Below are positions 53,651-62,565 of a stretch of DNA of 64,000 nt, in pieces (positions within the stretch are counted from its first letter, which is position 1; every line of letters begins with the position of its first letter). The notes beneath the pieces were generated by a model. The model made no database searches, was not told the DNA's origin, and was given only the letters and a program-made list of their open reading frames with translations. Made by a program: the position numbers and the translations under genes. Source of the stretch: G963556115 sp963667375 (GTDB taxonomy: Bacteria; Planctomycetota; SZUA-567); NCBI GenBank assembly GCA_963667375.1, contig OY763323.1:248001-312000 (forward strand), given 5' to 3'.

Positions 53651-55636
53651 TTATAATTTCACTTCGTTACGAGGTAAAACGTCCACAACAAATTTATTAT
53701 TAATTTCATTTAGTATAATTATAGTGTCAACCCACTCATCAAATCCAGACAATACATTATTTTTTTTATCCCAGTTATAAATATTACCACTATAATAAAT
53801 AGTTTTTTTATCGGGAAGTCCTGCAATCATTTGAATACCTGACAGCGCAGGTGCAATTAAAGAACACTTGAACTTATCGCTAAAAATATTCCAATATAAC
53901 TTATTTGTCTTAGGAATAAATAACGCCATTTTCCGTTTTTGTTTTATAGTGTTGTTGTTTAACAAAATAAGATAATCAATCAACTTTTTTTCTTCATTAT
54001 AGGTTTCTGTTTTTTTTACTTCATTAAACCTTGCTAATGTTTGTCTATATCCATGCTTCCCAAGTGTATGGTATTCTTCAAGTACCAAAATTGACAAAAT
54101 ACATGCTACCAATAAAGGGAGCTTTGCAAGAATACTCCGCCAATTGTATTTAAAATCTGGATTATAAGAGGCAACAAACAACGGTATAGAAACAAACACA
54201 CCTACAATTAAAAAGTAATAGGAATTACCAATAAAAGCAAAGTGGTTATAAGTGAGAATATTTCCAGGGATAAAACTAATCAACACAAAAACGGCAAGAA
54301 GTTCCACCAACAATTTTGATTTTTTAATTGCAAAAATAACAAACAATATTAACCACAAATATACTAAAAATACACTGATAAGAATTTTAAAATTAAAACT
54401 GTGTGCATTTGCATAATAGATAAATGACTTTAAAAAACAAAACGATACCGTTAGTTTATCTCCTTGCGATGGAGGCTGCATATCTAACAGGTATGCAAAA
54501 TAAACCAATAGAAGAGACAGAATAGTCGCAAAAACATATTTACTTTTTAAAAATAGCTTAAATCTAAAAAACAGATAACAACAAAAAAATACTGAAATTA
54601 ATCCTACAGAAAACTTTGCAAAGGTAATAGCAAATAATAATACTGGCATAAAGAAATATAAAAAAATGCGCTCATCAAGTATTTTTTTATGTATAAATTC
54701 AATACCGAGAATCATAAGATAAAAAAGACAAATAAGTGAAACTCCAAGTGATTCGCTTATAGGAACAGGTTGCAACATTGCGATACGTGTATAATCACGA
54801 TATGACCTAAATGGTTCAATATGAAATGGTACAATATTAATCAAAACTATTGCGAATACGACCCAGTTTACCCAAGAAATATAATTTTTATATCCTAAGA
54901 TTTCTTTTACTCTCAGTACTAAAATCATCATTGTATTTAGAAATAATGGAATTATCATTATTGGATAACCAATATTATAAAATTCAATCGGAGAAACATT
55001 AAGAAACAATATAATTTTACCAAAAATGAAATGACTAAAACTATGATAATTAAAGAAAACAATCCCATCCAGTCCAGTTGTTGGCAAATTGTATGTATTG
55101 TATAAGTTGGCAATTGAAGAGTGAAATAACACATCTATCAATTCATTGCCAGAAATTATTTTCTCTATAAATAAAGGATGCGCACAATACCCATCCCAAA
55201 TTATAGCAAAAATCAATATAGACAACGGGATTATAATTAAAACTGTAATGTAGTCTATTTTTTTACAAAAAAATGAATTAAAAGAAAGAACAAAAAGCAT
55301 TATACCAAAAATTATTATGACATATTGTAGTAAATTAAGGATAGAGAAGTTGATAAAACCAAGAAATATTATTAATGAAATTAAAATAAATTGATTAAAA
55401 GTGTATGACAAAAAGCAAGTTGGAAAATTTCTTTTATTTTGACAAAATCGTATTAAAAGGTTGGGAGCAAGCAAAACAAATAAACTAAGCCCTAAAATTT
55501 TTACTACTTTAACAATATAAAAACTGTCCGTCTGTATCCTTGCTAATAAAAAAATAACAACCAATGCAATAGAACAGAAAGAGAAAACAAAAGAGATTTT
55601 TAATTCTTCATTTCTAAAATATTTCTTATTACTCAT
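53651..55636 (-). CDS. Large polytopic membrane protein (GT-C-like or polymerase candidate)
   Basis: A 661-residue inner-membrane protein with roughly 13 to 14 hydrophobic segments and a hydrophilic C-terminal domain (about 120 residues, after LVLEEYHTLGKHGYRQ). No named family was recognised. The topology, a large external loop after the fifth helix with HSFSHFIFG, and location among glycosyltransferases fit a GT-C glycosyltransferase or polysaccharide polymerase (Wzy-like). Residues 20-560 are strongly hydrophobic and AT-rich codons prevail. It could equally be an unknown transporter. Confidence 0.6.
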   Translation of the reverse strand: MSNKKYFRNEELKISFVFSFCSIALVVIFLLARIQTDSFYIVKVVKILGLSLFVLLAPNLLIRFCQNKRNFPTCFLSYTFNQFILISLIIFLGFINFSILNLLQYVIIIFGIMLFVLSFNSFFCKKIDYITVLIIIPLSILIFAIIWDGYCAHPLFIEKIISGNELIDVLFHSSIANLYNTYNLPTTGLDGIVFFNYHSFSHFIFGKIILFLNVSPIEFYNIGYPIMIIPLFLNTMMILVLRVKEILGYKNYISWVNWVVFAIVLINIVPFHIEPFRSYRDYTRIAMLQPVPISESLGVSLICLFYLMILGIEFIHKKILDERIFLYFFMPVLLFAITFAKFSVGLISVFFCCYLFFRFKLFLKSKYVFATILSLLLVYFAYLLDMQPPSQGDKLTVSFCFLKSFIYYANAHSFNFKILISVFLVYLWLILFVIFAIKKSKLLVELLAVFVLISFIPGNILTYNHFAFIGNSYYFLIVGVFVSIPLFVASYNPDFKYNWRSILAKLPLLVACILSILVLEEYHTLGKHGYRQTLARFNEVKKTETYNEEKKLIDYLILLNNNTIKQKRKMALFIPKTNKLYWNIFSDKFKCSLIAPALSGIQMIAGLPDKKTIYYSGNIYNWDKKNNVLSGFDEWVDTIIILNEINNKFVVDVLPRNEVKL

Positions 55637-55906
55637 TTAACCGCCCACATAACATTGCCCTTACATAATCTCATTGTTACCAATCATGTTATACTATTTA
55701 CTATTATAATACAAATAGACATTTATTTAATTATATTTTTATAACGTATTTCCCAATATAAGATTAAAATTATTTACAAATATCCCTCAAAATTCAACCA
55801 TTTTAATTAGATTATTCTAAAAGCATTTCTCACTTATAATTTTTTTCACCCCGTAAAGCTATAGTCACATAATAATGTCTTTGCTGAATTGCCTTAATAA
55901 TAAACG
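55637..55906. other. AT-rich gap between membrane protein and GT-B-like gene
   Basis: About 270 bases of very AT-rich DNA with no frame or structure that I recognise. It separates the right part of the locus (pse module) from the rest, so a promoter may lie here. Confidence 0.4.
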
Positions 55907-57214
55907 TTACAATTTAAGCAAATAATTAATTTTTTGTAAACTTGACTCTATGTAACCAGAATATAAATCAATATCACTGGTACTTACAGGCAATTTTATG
56001 CATTTGCTCACAATCTCATTGTATTTGATTTTTAACTTATCACTATCAATACAATAATTTTCTATTAAACTATATAAAATGTTATCGGAATACTGGAACA
56101 CGCCATCAAACTGTTTATACCATGCATGACCAAAAATCAGTACCGGTTTATTCATACGAATAGATTCCCAACCAATCGTTCCAGTTATAGTAGAAGAGAA
56201 AACACAATTCTTAATTAAATCATATGTATTTGTTTCGCTAGGAATAACCTGAACATTGTTAATTCTCTTTAGCCTATCAAACCATATTTTTTCTCTCATA
56301 ATATATGTTTGCTTGGGATTTTCTTTAACATAAATAACAACATCATCAGGTATAAATTGTGAAATTTTTTCAATTGCTAGAATTTGATCTGAGTATTTAC
56401 CACCATAAGGAAAAACTGTAGCTTCAGGCTGAAGATGCAACCCAAAGTAAATAAATTTCCGGGTAAGATCAACATTTCTGTTGGTAATTTTATTTAATCT
56501 TTTAATATAATCACGCTTAAGATTTTTATGACGTATTACCCTTGCCAAATCCATTATAAACGATCTGGGGCTTTGATGTTTGAATATATTTTTTTTAAAA
56601 CTTCGATATGATAATTCCATTCGATCATCAAATAGTAATTCAGGAGCCATATATGCCGGTGTTGCCACTTCGGGAAGATCCAGTGATTCATATTCAGCAT
56701 CAACTAGACAGTCACAGAATTGACCATGATCCTCGATGTTATTAAAATAAATATAATACCCTGGTATTTCAACAGAACCAATAATAATTTTTAACTTAAG
56801 TTTTTGAGCAACAATATAAAAGGCATAATCCAACTGTTCATGTGGTACGTTTTTACAAATAAACACGTCGATTTCATTTATTATAATAAAGTAATACGCA
56901 TACCGAATAAATATTCTACAAATATTTTCATAATCATTTAATGTCATCTCATCTCTAAAATAAACAGAAAGCCTAGATATAATCTTAGAAAAATCCTTAA
57001 ATTTTTCTTCTGCTATTTCATCAACCAGCTTCTCATTTTCTTTTGTAAACTTCTCATTAGGAAATTTTGTAATATTCGATTCTAAATTCAAATCATTATA
57101 ATCATAATCAGCAAATGGCTTCTGGCCAAAATGAAATAAATTATAGCTTTTATTTTCTTTCAATGATTTAATTATATCTAGTTCATTATCAAATCCCCAA
57201 ATACAAATATTCAT
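55907..57214 (-). CDS. Capsule/polysaccharide biosynthesis protein (GT-B-like), second
   Basis: A 435-residue cytoplasmic protein. The C-terminal part shows VIPSETNTYDLIKNC, SSTITGTIGWESIRMNKPVLIFG and HAWYKQFDG (about residues 340-385), the donor-site pattern of capsule polysaccharide biosynthesis (KpsC/KpsS-like) transferases. The region FIYFGLHLQPEATVFPYGG near 265 is also typical. ATG at 57214 has a GGA seven bases upstream. Similar in pattern to the protein at 40548; the two share little else. The substrate is unknown; a nonulosonic-acid (Pse) or Kdo-type transferase is possible because it sits next to the pse genes. Confidence 0.7.
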   Translation of the reverse strand: MNICIWGFDNELDIIKSLKENKSYNLFHFGQKPFADYDYNDLNLESNITKFPNEKFTKENEKLVDEIAEEKFKDFSKIISRLSVYFRDEMTLNDYENICRIFIRYAYYFIIINEIDVFICKNVPHEQLDYAFYIVAQKLKLKIIIGSVEIPGYYIYFNNIEDHGQFCDCLVDAEYESLDLPEVATPAYMAPELLFDDRMELSYRSFKKNIFKHQSPRSFIMDLARVIRHKNLKRDYIKRLNKITNRNVDLTRKFIYFGLHLQPEATVFPYGGKYSDQILAIEKISQFIPDDVVIYVKENPKQTYIMREKIWFDRLKRINNVQVIPSETNTYDLIKNCVFSSTITGTIGWESIRMNKPVLIFGHAWYKQFDGVFQYSDNILYSLIENYCIDSDKLKIKYNEIVSKCIKLPVSTSDIDLYSGYIESSLQKINYLLKL

Positions 57215-57257
57215 AATTTTTCCATTTCCAGTCAAAAAAATATAAAATATAATGGCG

Positions 57258-58583
57258 TTATGTTAATCTTTTAAACCCTGAAATGGAAGGCTCTCCTTCA
57301 AGCAAACTACTAATATCATTGTTTGCTATTCCTTTTTTTAATAGTTTAAAAACTTCATCTGCTGCAAGCAAATACTCCAACACGTGATCCTTAGAATGAG
57401 CAAACATCGCATAAAATGCCGTTGAAGCAAGAAAACCTCGTTTTAACATTTCTTGTACATAAAAAGCTTTCAATTCTAAATTATTATCATAATCAAATGA
57501 AAAATGACTCATTGGCTTTATTCCTCCAACACTTATTTTCACTCCATATTTATTTGAAAGCTCTTTCCACCCATTTTGAATAGAAGTACCAATATTAACA
57601 AGATGTTTTCCGGCATTATTACTGCAATGCTTGGTTATAGTTGCAATTGCAGCTGTAAATCCAACTCTTTCAGTCCAATTAGTACTACTAATAAAAGTTT
57701 CCTGAGCCGCAGACATTATATCTTTTTTTCCAATTATAGCACCTATAGAATATCCATTACCTATTGATTTTGAAAAAACAGCGATATCAGGCACAACATC
57801 ATATAACAAATGCGCCCCTCCTGAATTCATTCTAAAACCGGCAGAAATTTCATCAACAACCAAAACAGCACCAATATTATCAGCAATTGTTCTAACTTTT
57901 TGCAAAAATGAATCCTCTGGCTCATCATTTCTGATAGACTCCATTACAATTACACCCACCTCAGATCCACACTGTTTTACAATATTTTCTAATTCTTCAA
58001 TATGATTATAACGAAATGGTAACGCTGTACCTGCAAGTCCTCTAGGAACACCAGCCGGGCTCAATCCAGAAAGCAAATGCTCACCAAGTGCATTTGCTGT
58101 GCCTACATTAGCCGCCAAATACCAATCATGCCAACCATGATAACCACAAAAAGCTATTTTATCTTTTTTGGAATATGCCCTAGCTATGCGAATAGCGACC
58201 GTCATAGATTCACCACCTGTGCGCGTGAATCTGCACATTTCAGCCCATGGATGAATTTTACATAACAATTCTGCTAATTCTACCTCTTCTGGGCAATTCA
58301 ATGACGAAGCTACTCCATTATCAATTGCAGATTTTACCGCTCCATCAACATAATCATCAGCATACCCGAGTATTGTTGCCCCAATTCCACCAATCGACAT
58401 ATCCGTATACTTATTATCATCCAAATCCCAAACGTAAACACCTTTTGCTTTTGAAAAATACCCCGGCCAAACACCCCAAGAAAATTGATCTGGTCTTTTT
58501 GACAATAACTGACAAAGACCAGGTATTAATTGTTTCGCCTTTTGCTGCAGTTTAAATGACTTATTTATCATATACATAATCAT
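57258..58583 (-). CDS. Class III PLP aminotransferase (GSA-aminomutase-like)
   Basis: A 441-residue enzyme of the glutamate-1-semialdehyde aminomutase / class III aminotransferase family. Motifs: RFTRTGGESMTVAIRIAR (about residues 115-133), GYHGWHDWYLA near 150, IVMESIRNDEPED (PLP Glu) and the catalytic lysine in VFSKSIGNGYSIGA (near 272). Its start overlaps the GNAT gene by 23 bases. A true HemL role is unlikely because the context is a sialic-acid-like biosynthesis cluster; such genes accompany pseF and aldo/keto reductase in other nonulosonic clusters, where the exact reaction is unclear. Confidence 0.85.
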   Translation of the reverse strand: MIMYMINKSFKLQQKAKQLIPGLCQLLSKRPDQFSWGVWPGYFSKAKGVYVWDLDDNKYTDMSIGGIGATILGYADDYVDGAVKSAIDNGVASSLNCPEEVELAELLCKIHPWAEMCRFTRTGGESMTVAIRIARAYSKKDKIAFCGYHGWHDWYLAANVGTANALGEHLLSGLSPAGVPRGLAGTALPFRYNHIEELENIVKQCGSEVGVIVMESIRNDEPEDSFLQKVRTIADNIGAVLVVDEISAGFRMNSGGAHLLYDVVPDIAVFSKSIGNGYSIGAIIGKKDIMSAAQETFISSTNWTERVGFTAAIATITKHCSNNAGKHLVNIGTSIQNGWKELSNKYGVKISVGGIKPMSHFSFDYDNNLELKAFYVQEMLKRGFLASTAFYAMFAHSKDHVLEYLLAADEVFKLLKKGIANNDISSLLEGEPSISGFKRLT

Positions 58584-59106
58584 GAACCTTAATACTTAAA
58601 ATTTCTTTTGGCATTAACAATGAACTAAAATTTAACCTCATTTGAATTATATCCGAATATATTTTTAAATTAAAACCACAAGCTTCGAAAGATTTTACTG
58701 AGGCTATATTTTTTACATTTGCTCCTGCTAAAAAATTTTCAACAGCCAAAAAATATTTACAATAATAACATGCTGACCAAATAATTAATTTCCCTATTCC
58801 CCCACCTCTACACCCATCAAAGACCAAGACACCTATTGTTGCAAAATTACCGCACAACTTTATTCCAGTTGTAGCAACAAGGTCATCATCGATAAACAAT
58901 CCACATAATAAGTTAAATTTTGAATGCCAAATATTATTTATGTATGTTTCCTGTGAACTTAAAGTCACATTACTTGCATTTTCAATATATTCTAAATCGC
59001 CTTGCAACGTACGAATATAGCGATCATTAATATCATGATAAGAAATAGTTCGATAAAAAAAATCTTTATCTTTACATTTAAAATTAAGTATTTTATTTAA
59101 ATACAA
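58561..59106 (-). CDS. GNAT-family N-acetyltransferase
   Basis: A 181-residue acetyltransferase fold (FDGCRGGGIGKLIIWSACYY near residue 94-112 is the acetyl-CoA loop; ASVKSFEACGF near 135 is the usual late motif). The start codon is TTG with AGGATG about five bases upstream. It lies between the aldo/keto reductase gene and the class III aminotransferase gene, overlapping the latter by 23 bases. It would acylate an amino group created by the aminotransferase (inference). Confidence 0.8.
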   Translation of the reverse strand: MYLNKILNFKCKDKDFFYRTISYHDINDRYIRTLQGDLEYIENASNVTLSSQETYINNIWHSKFNLLCGLFIDDDLVATTGIKLCGNFATIGVLVFDGCRGGGIGKLIIWSACYYCKYFLAVENFLAGANVKNIASVKSFEACGFNLKIYSDIIQMRLNFSSLLMPKEILSIKVHDYVYDK

Positions 59107-59133
59107 AATAACATCCTAATAAACAGATCTTTT

Positions 59134-59946
59134 TCACCATTTCGATGGATCAATAATATTTTCATCATTAACATTAAACAATGAAAAATCAAATTTAAGA
59201 AGCTCTATTGCGAGCAATTCCTGTAATTGCGACAAATTGTTAACCCCGCAAATAATATAGTCCAACTCTTCGATTGCATTAACAAAACTCAATGCACTTT
59301 GAATAAATGAAAGTTTATTATTTTTAACAAAATTACAATATTTAATATGATGTTTTTTCAGTTTTTCCAAGTGCACAGGCAACATTTCTGCATCAATTAA
59401 AAGCAATCCTTGCAAAAAAACAGATCTAGCATGAATTTCTATATTTCTTTCTTTAAGCTTTGACAAATGTCCACTTTGAATAAGTCTTTGATCATATATA
59501 TTGATAGGCAACTGAATTAAATCAACTTCATATTTTTCAATAATATCATCAATTTGTTCGGCATTATAGACAGAAACGCCTATTTTTTCTACTAATCCAG
59601 TTCGTTTATATTCAACAAATTTTTCCCAAAGCGTATCAGAATTAATCACTTCTACCGCATTATGAGCTAAAAGGCCATAAACAGAATTCAAATTTAAATT
59701 ATCTAATGAATCTTCTAAATTACCATAATTTTGAATTTTGGTAATTATCTTAAAATCTCCTACGCCTATTTTCCCCAAAACTTTTTCAGCATTACCGTAC
59801 ATTTGAGCAGTATCAAGAATAAGTACATTACTCTCTCTAGCAAATTCAATGATTTTTTCTACTTCACGAAAAGGCGTCTTTCCTAAAGTGTTTGAAACCC
59901 CGTAATCAAGACCAAATTGAACTGTTCCTAAACCGATTTTAGACAT
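59134..59946 (-). CDS. Aldo/keto reductase
   Basis: A 270-residue NADPH-dependent oxidoreductase, shorter than usual (about 300-320) but with a complete TIM barrel. Motifs: LGTVQFGLDYG (residues 5-15), the catalytic Asp-Tyr in LILDTAQMYGNAEKVLG near residue 44-60, and the IGVSVYNAEQID/YEVDLIQLPINIYDQ region near 140-155. It begins two bases after the pseF stop (gap of one base), so the two are co-translated. In nonulosonic clusters it is a predicted reductase of a keto intermediate. Confidence 0.85.
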   Translation of the reverse strand: MSKIGLGTVQFGLDYGVSNTLGKTPFREVEKIIEFARESNVLILDTAQMYGNAEKVLGKIGVGDFKIITKIQNYGNLEDSLDNLNLNSVYGLLAHNAVEVINSDTLWEKFVEYKRTGLVEKIGVSVYNAEQIDDIIEKYEVDLIQLPINIYDQRLIQSGHLSKLKERNIEIHARSVFLQGLLLIDAEMLPVHLEKLKKHHIKYCNFVKNNKLSFIQSALSFVNAIEELDYIICGVNNLSQLQELLAIELLKFDFSLFNVNDENIIDPSKW

Positions 59947-59947
59947 T

Positions 59948-60637
59948 CTATCGTTCCATCAATGACTTATATTTAACTTCAGCTAATTTCCAGTCTTCTA
60001 AATCATCAATATCCTGAACTTCTCTTTCATTAATGATTACAGGCATGGATTTTTCTAATACCAATGATTTGTTCATTAACATATCTTTAATTTTCGAAAA
60101 ATAAAACATCCCAGCATCATAATAAGACGGTGTAAGATCTTGAGAACGAATCAAAGTATTACTCATATTCTTAAATTTTATCAAATTATCCTGTATATCA
60201 ATAGCCCATTCAATAGGAGCTGGAAACTTACATACAGGTACAACTGACTGGATATCATTTTCTAAAAGAGTTGCATAACTTTCAGCCAATATTTTAGAAC
60301 TCACAAATGGAGCACATGGGTAAAGACAACAAAGATACTCAAAGGAATTACCTTTTTTATCATATTCAGCTAAAACCTCATTAAGGACATCAAAAGTTGT
60401 CGCATAATCATTTGAAGTATCTGAAGAACGAAAAAATGGTACCGTAGCCCCATATTTTTTGGCTATTTCGGCTATCTCTAAGTCATCAGTAGAAACCATT
60501 ATTTCATCGAAAATATCAGCTTTTACAGCCGCCTCAATACTATAGCTTATAATAGGTTTCCCACAGAATTGTTTTATATTTTTTCGAGGTATTCGCTTAC
60601 TTCCACCTCTTGCAGGGATGATACAGATTATCTTCAT
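59948..60637 (-). CDS. pseF: CMP-pseudaminic acid cytidylyltransferase (PseF-like)
   Basis: Activates the nonulosonic acid with CTP to CMP-sugar (229 residues). N-terminal nucleotidyltransferase motif IIPARGGSKRIPRKNIKQF (residues 5-23) and the CPCAPFV/TPSYYDAGMFYF segments match PseF more closely than NeuA (with its shorter body). Start ATG at 60637 has AAGGCG upstream. It is the first of the PseF-reductase-GNAT-aminotransferase run. The CMP-sugar would feed a transferase acting on flagellin or capsule. Confidence 0.9.
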   Translation of the reverse strand: MKIICIIPARGGSKRIPRKNIKQFCGKPIISYSIEAAVKADIFDEIMVSTDDLEIAEIAKKYGATVPFFRSSDTSNDYATTFDVLNEVLAEYDKKGNSFEYLCCLYPCAPFVSSKILAESYATLLENDIQSVVPVCKFPAPIEWAIDIQDNLIKFKNMSNTLIRSQDLTPSYYDAGMFYFSKIKDMLMNKSLVLEKSMPVIINEREVQDIDDLEDWKLAEVKYKSLMER

Positions 60638-61001
60638 TATAATCGCCTTATAATTATTATCTTATATTAATTGAATATTATAATTTATTCTGTGTTATAT
60701 TACAAGTTGAAATTACCACTATTACTTACACAACCAAATAACAAACATACCCTATAAAAAGCTACTATTATTAAAGAAAAACCTTCCAACTAAAGATTAA
60801 TCATTCAACATCTTTTATAATTTACGATCCAATACAAAATTACATATATTTGACGTGATCTTATAAATAATTTGAACCATAATAAATTTTAGATAAAGCA
60901 TTTTTGATTTATTTTTTAAATATAATATTCAATGAACAAGAAATTTATTACCAGATAGACATCTTTTTACTTATTCCTTAAATAAATACGACACTTGAAT
61001 A
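60638..61001. other. AT-rich gap between pseI and pseF
   Basis: About 365 bases, over 70 percent A+T by eye, with no gene or hairpin. A promoter for pseF may lie here; no clear match to consensus. Confidence 0.45.
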
Positions 61002-62033
61002 TCATTCTAAAATGTCATCAAAACAATCCAGACTAACAGGGCATCCATAATAAACCGTCTTTTTCAACTTTTTTCCAATTAATTTTTTATAATACTTAGG
61101 CTCAATCCCGTACCCGGGGCGTATCGACCGAATTGAACCTTCAAAAATAATTTCTCCAGCTTGCATTTCCTTAACAAAATATAAAGAACGCTTGTATACC
61201 AAGGAACTCTGTTCCTGTTCATTAACCCCGTAGAAGACATTTCCAAGTGCCAATGATGCATTATTAACTTCCACTACCAGCTGTGCCATTTCCTCAGGTT
61301 CTATTGAAAATGCCGAATCAACACCACCCTCTGCCCGTGACAAAGTAAAATGCTTTTCTATCACACTCCCACCTAGAGCAATACTTGCTATAGCAGCCCC
61401 CATCCCTAGAGTATGATCAGAGAGTCCAACTTTACAGCCAAATCTTTCTCTCATATCCTGCATAGTCAGTAAATTTGAATTTTCCGAAGTTGACGGATAA
61501 GAACTAGTACATTTAAGCAATGTCAAATCAGTACAACCGTTTTTTCTCAATGTATCAACAGCAAGAGTAAGCGATCCAAGTGTACTTAGGCCTGTAGACA
61601 TTATTACCGGTTTTCTTTTTCTAGCAACATATTCGAGTAATGGAATATCATTATTTTCAAATGAAGCTATTTTGTATATTGGATTACCAAGTTTTTCCAA
61701 AAAATCAACTGCCGAAAAATCAAATGGCGTTGAAAAACATATCATCCCCAACTCATAGCACCGCTGATAAATTTTTTTATGCCAATCCCAAGGGGTCTGT
61801 GCTTTTTGGTATAATTCATATAAGGAACAACCTGCCCATATACTATCAGGGTCAGAAATCATAAATTCACCATTTCGTATATTTAAAGTCATCGTATCCG
61901 CAGTATATGTCTGAAGTTTCATTGCTGTAACACCTGATCTTGCTGCAGCCTCAACAATTTCAAGGGCTGTATCTAACGAACCATTATGATTCCCAGACAT
62001 CTCTGCTATAACAAAAGGTTTATTATTCATCAT
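61002..62033 (-). CDS. pseI: Pseudaminic acid synthase (PseI)
   Basis: Condenses the bis-acetamido sugar with phosphoenolpyruvate to give the nine-carbon acid (343 residues). It has the NeuB-type TIM barrel (EMSGNHNGSLDTALEIV near 10; PIYKIASFENNDIPLLEY near 120; LLKCTSSYPS near 180; LSDHTLGMGAAIAS near 208; VIEKHFTLS near 226) and a C-terminal antifreeze/SAF domain (about 283-343). The start ATGATG overlaps the PseH stop by one base (TAATG), so it is coupled. Cys/His metal positions look normal. Confidence 0.96.
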   Translation of the reverse strand: MMNNKPFVIAEMSGNHNGSLDTALEIVEAAARSGVTAMKLQTYTADTMTLNIRNGEFMISDPDSIWAGCSLYELYQKAQTPWDWHKKIYQRCYELGMICFSTPFDFSAVDFLEKLGNPIYKIASFENNDIPLLEYVARKRKPVIMSTGLSTLGSLTLAVDTLRKNGCTDLTLLKCTSSYPSTSENSNLLTMQDMRERFGCKVGLSDHTLGMGAAIASIALGGSVIEKHFTLSRAEGGVDSAFSIEPEEMAQLVVEVNNASLALGNVFYGVNEQEQSSLVYKRSLYFVKEMQAGEIIFEGSIRSIRPGYGIEPKYYKKLIGKKLKKTVYYGCPVSLDCFDDILE

Positions 62034-62482
62034 TATCCATTTTCTTTAATATACACCAAAATGTAATACTCGCCATCTGAATACCACAACTTATACCCAG
62101 CATTTATAAAAGACTTATATGAGGAGATATTACTTTTCCTAATTTTTGCAAATATTTCGCTGTATGATGTCACACTAGTTGCGAGCTGTATTATATTTTT
62201 TCCAAGAGACCTACCTCTAAATTTTTCAGCAACACTAATGCTAATATAAACCTCATTTTCTAAATTATCAAACCTAACCTGAGCAACAAACTCGTTACAT
62301 TCATTCTCTAAAACATAGTATTCACAATACGGGTCAGAAAGCTTATTTTCAAACCACAAAATATGATCCACAAATTTTATATTATTTTGATTAATTGAAT
62401 TTTTACGCACTACAGGATCATTTGAAAGATCAAATATATTCTTACAATCAATATATTCAGCTCTCCTAATTTTTAATTTCAT
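62033..62482 (-). CDS. pseH: PseH-like N-acetyltransferase
   Basis: A GNAT enzyme (149 residues) that acetylates the 4-amino group of UDP-4-amino-4,6-dideoxy-AltNAc, third step of pseudaminic acid synthesis. The acetyl-CoA loop FRGRSLGKNIIQLA (about residues 87-100) and the late motif SNISSYKSFINAGYKLW are seen. The fold starts with IRRAEYIDCKNIFDLSNDP. ATG at 62482 is chosen over a TTG six codons upstream; no clear ribosome site. Its stop overlaps the pseI start. Lower identity to named PseH is expected, so the name rests on the fold and the context. Confidence 0.85.
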   Translation of the reverse strand: MKLKIRRAEYIDCKNIFDLSNDPVVRKNSINQNNIKFVDHILWFENKLSDPYCEYYVLENECNEFVAQVRFDNLENEVYISISVAEKFRGRSLGKNIIQLATSVTSYSEIFAKIRKSNISSYKSFINAGYKLWYSDGEYYILVYIKENG

Positions 62483-62565
62483 TATAATATTATCTAACAA
62501 AAAATCTAATCAAAAAAAATACATCATATAATAACAAAATACAGACATTACAAACAGATATTTCA

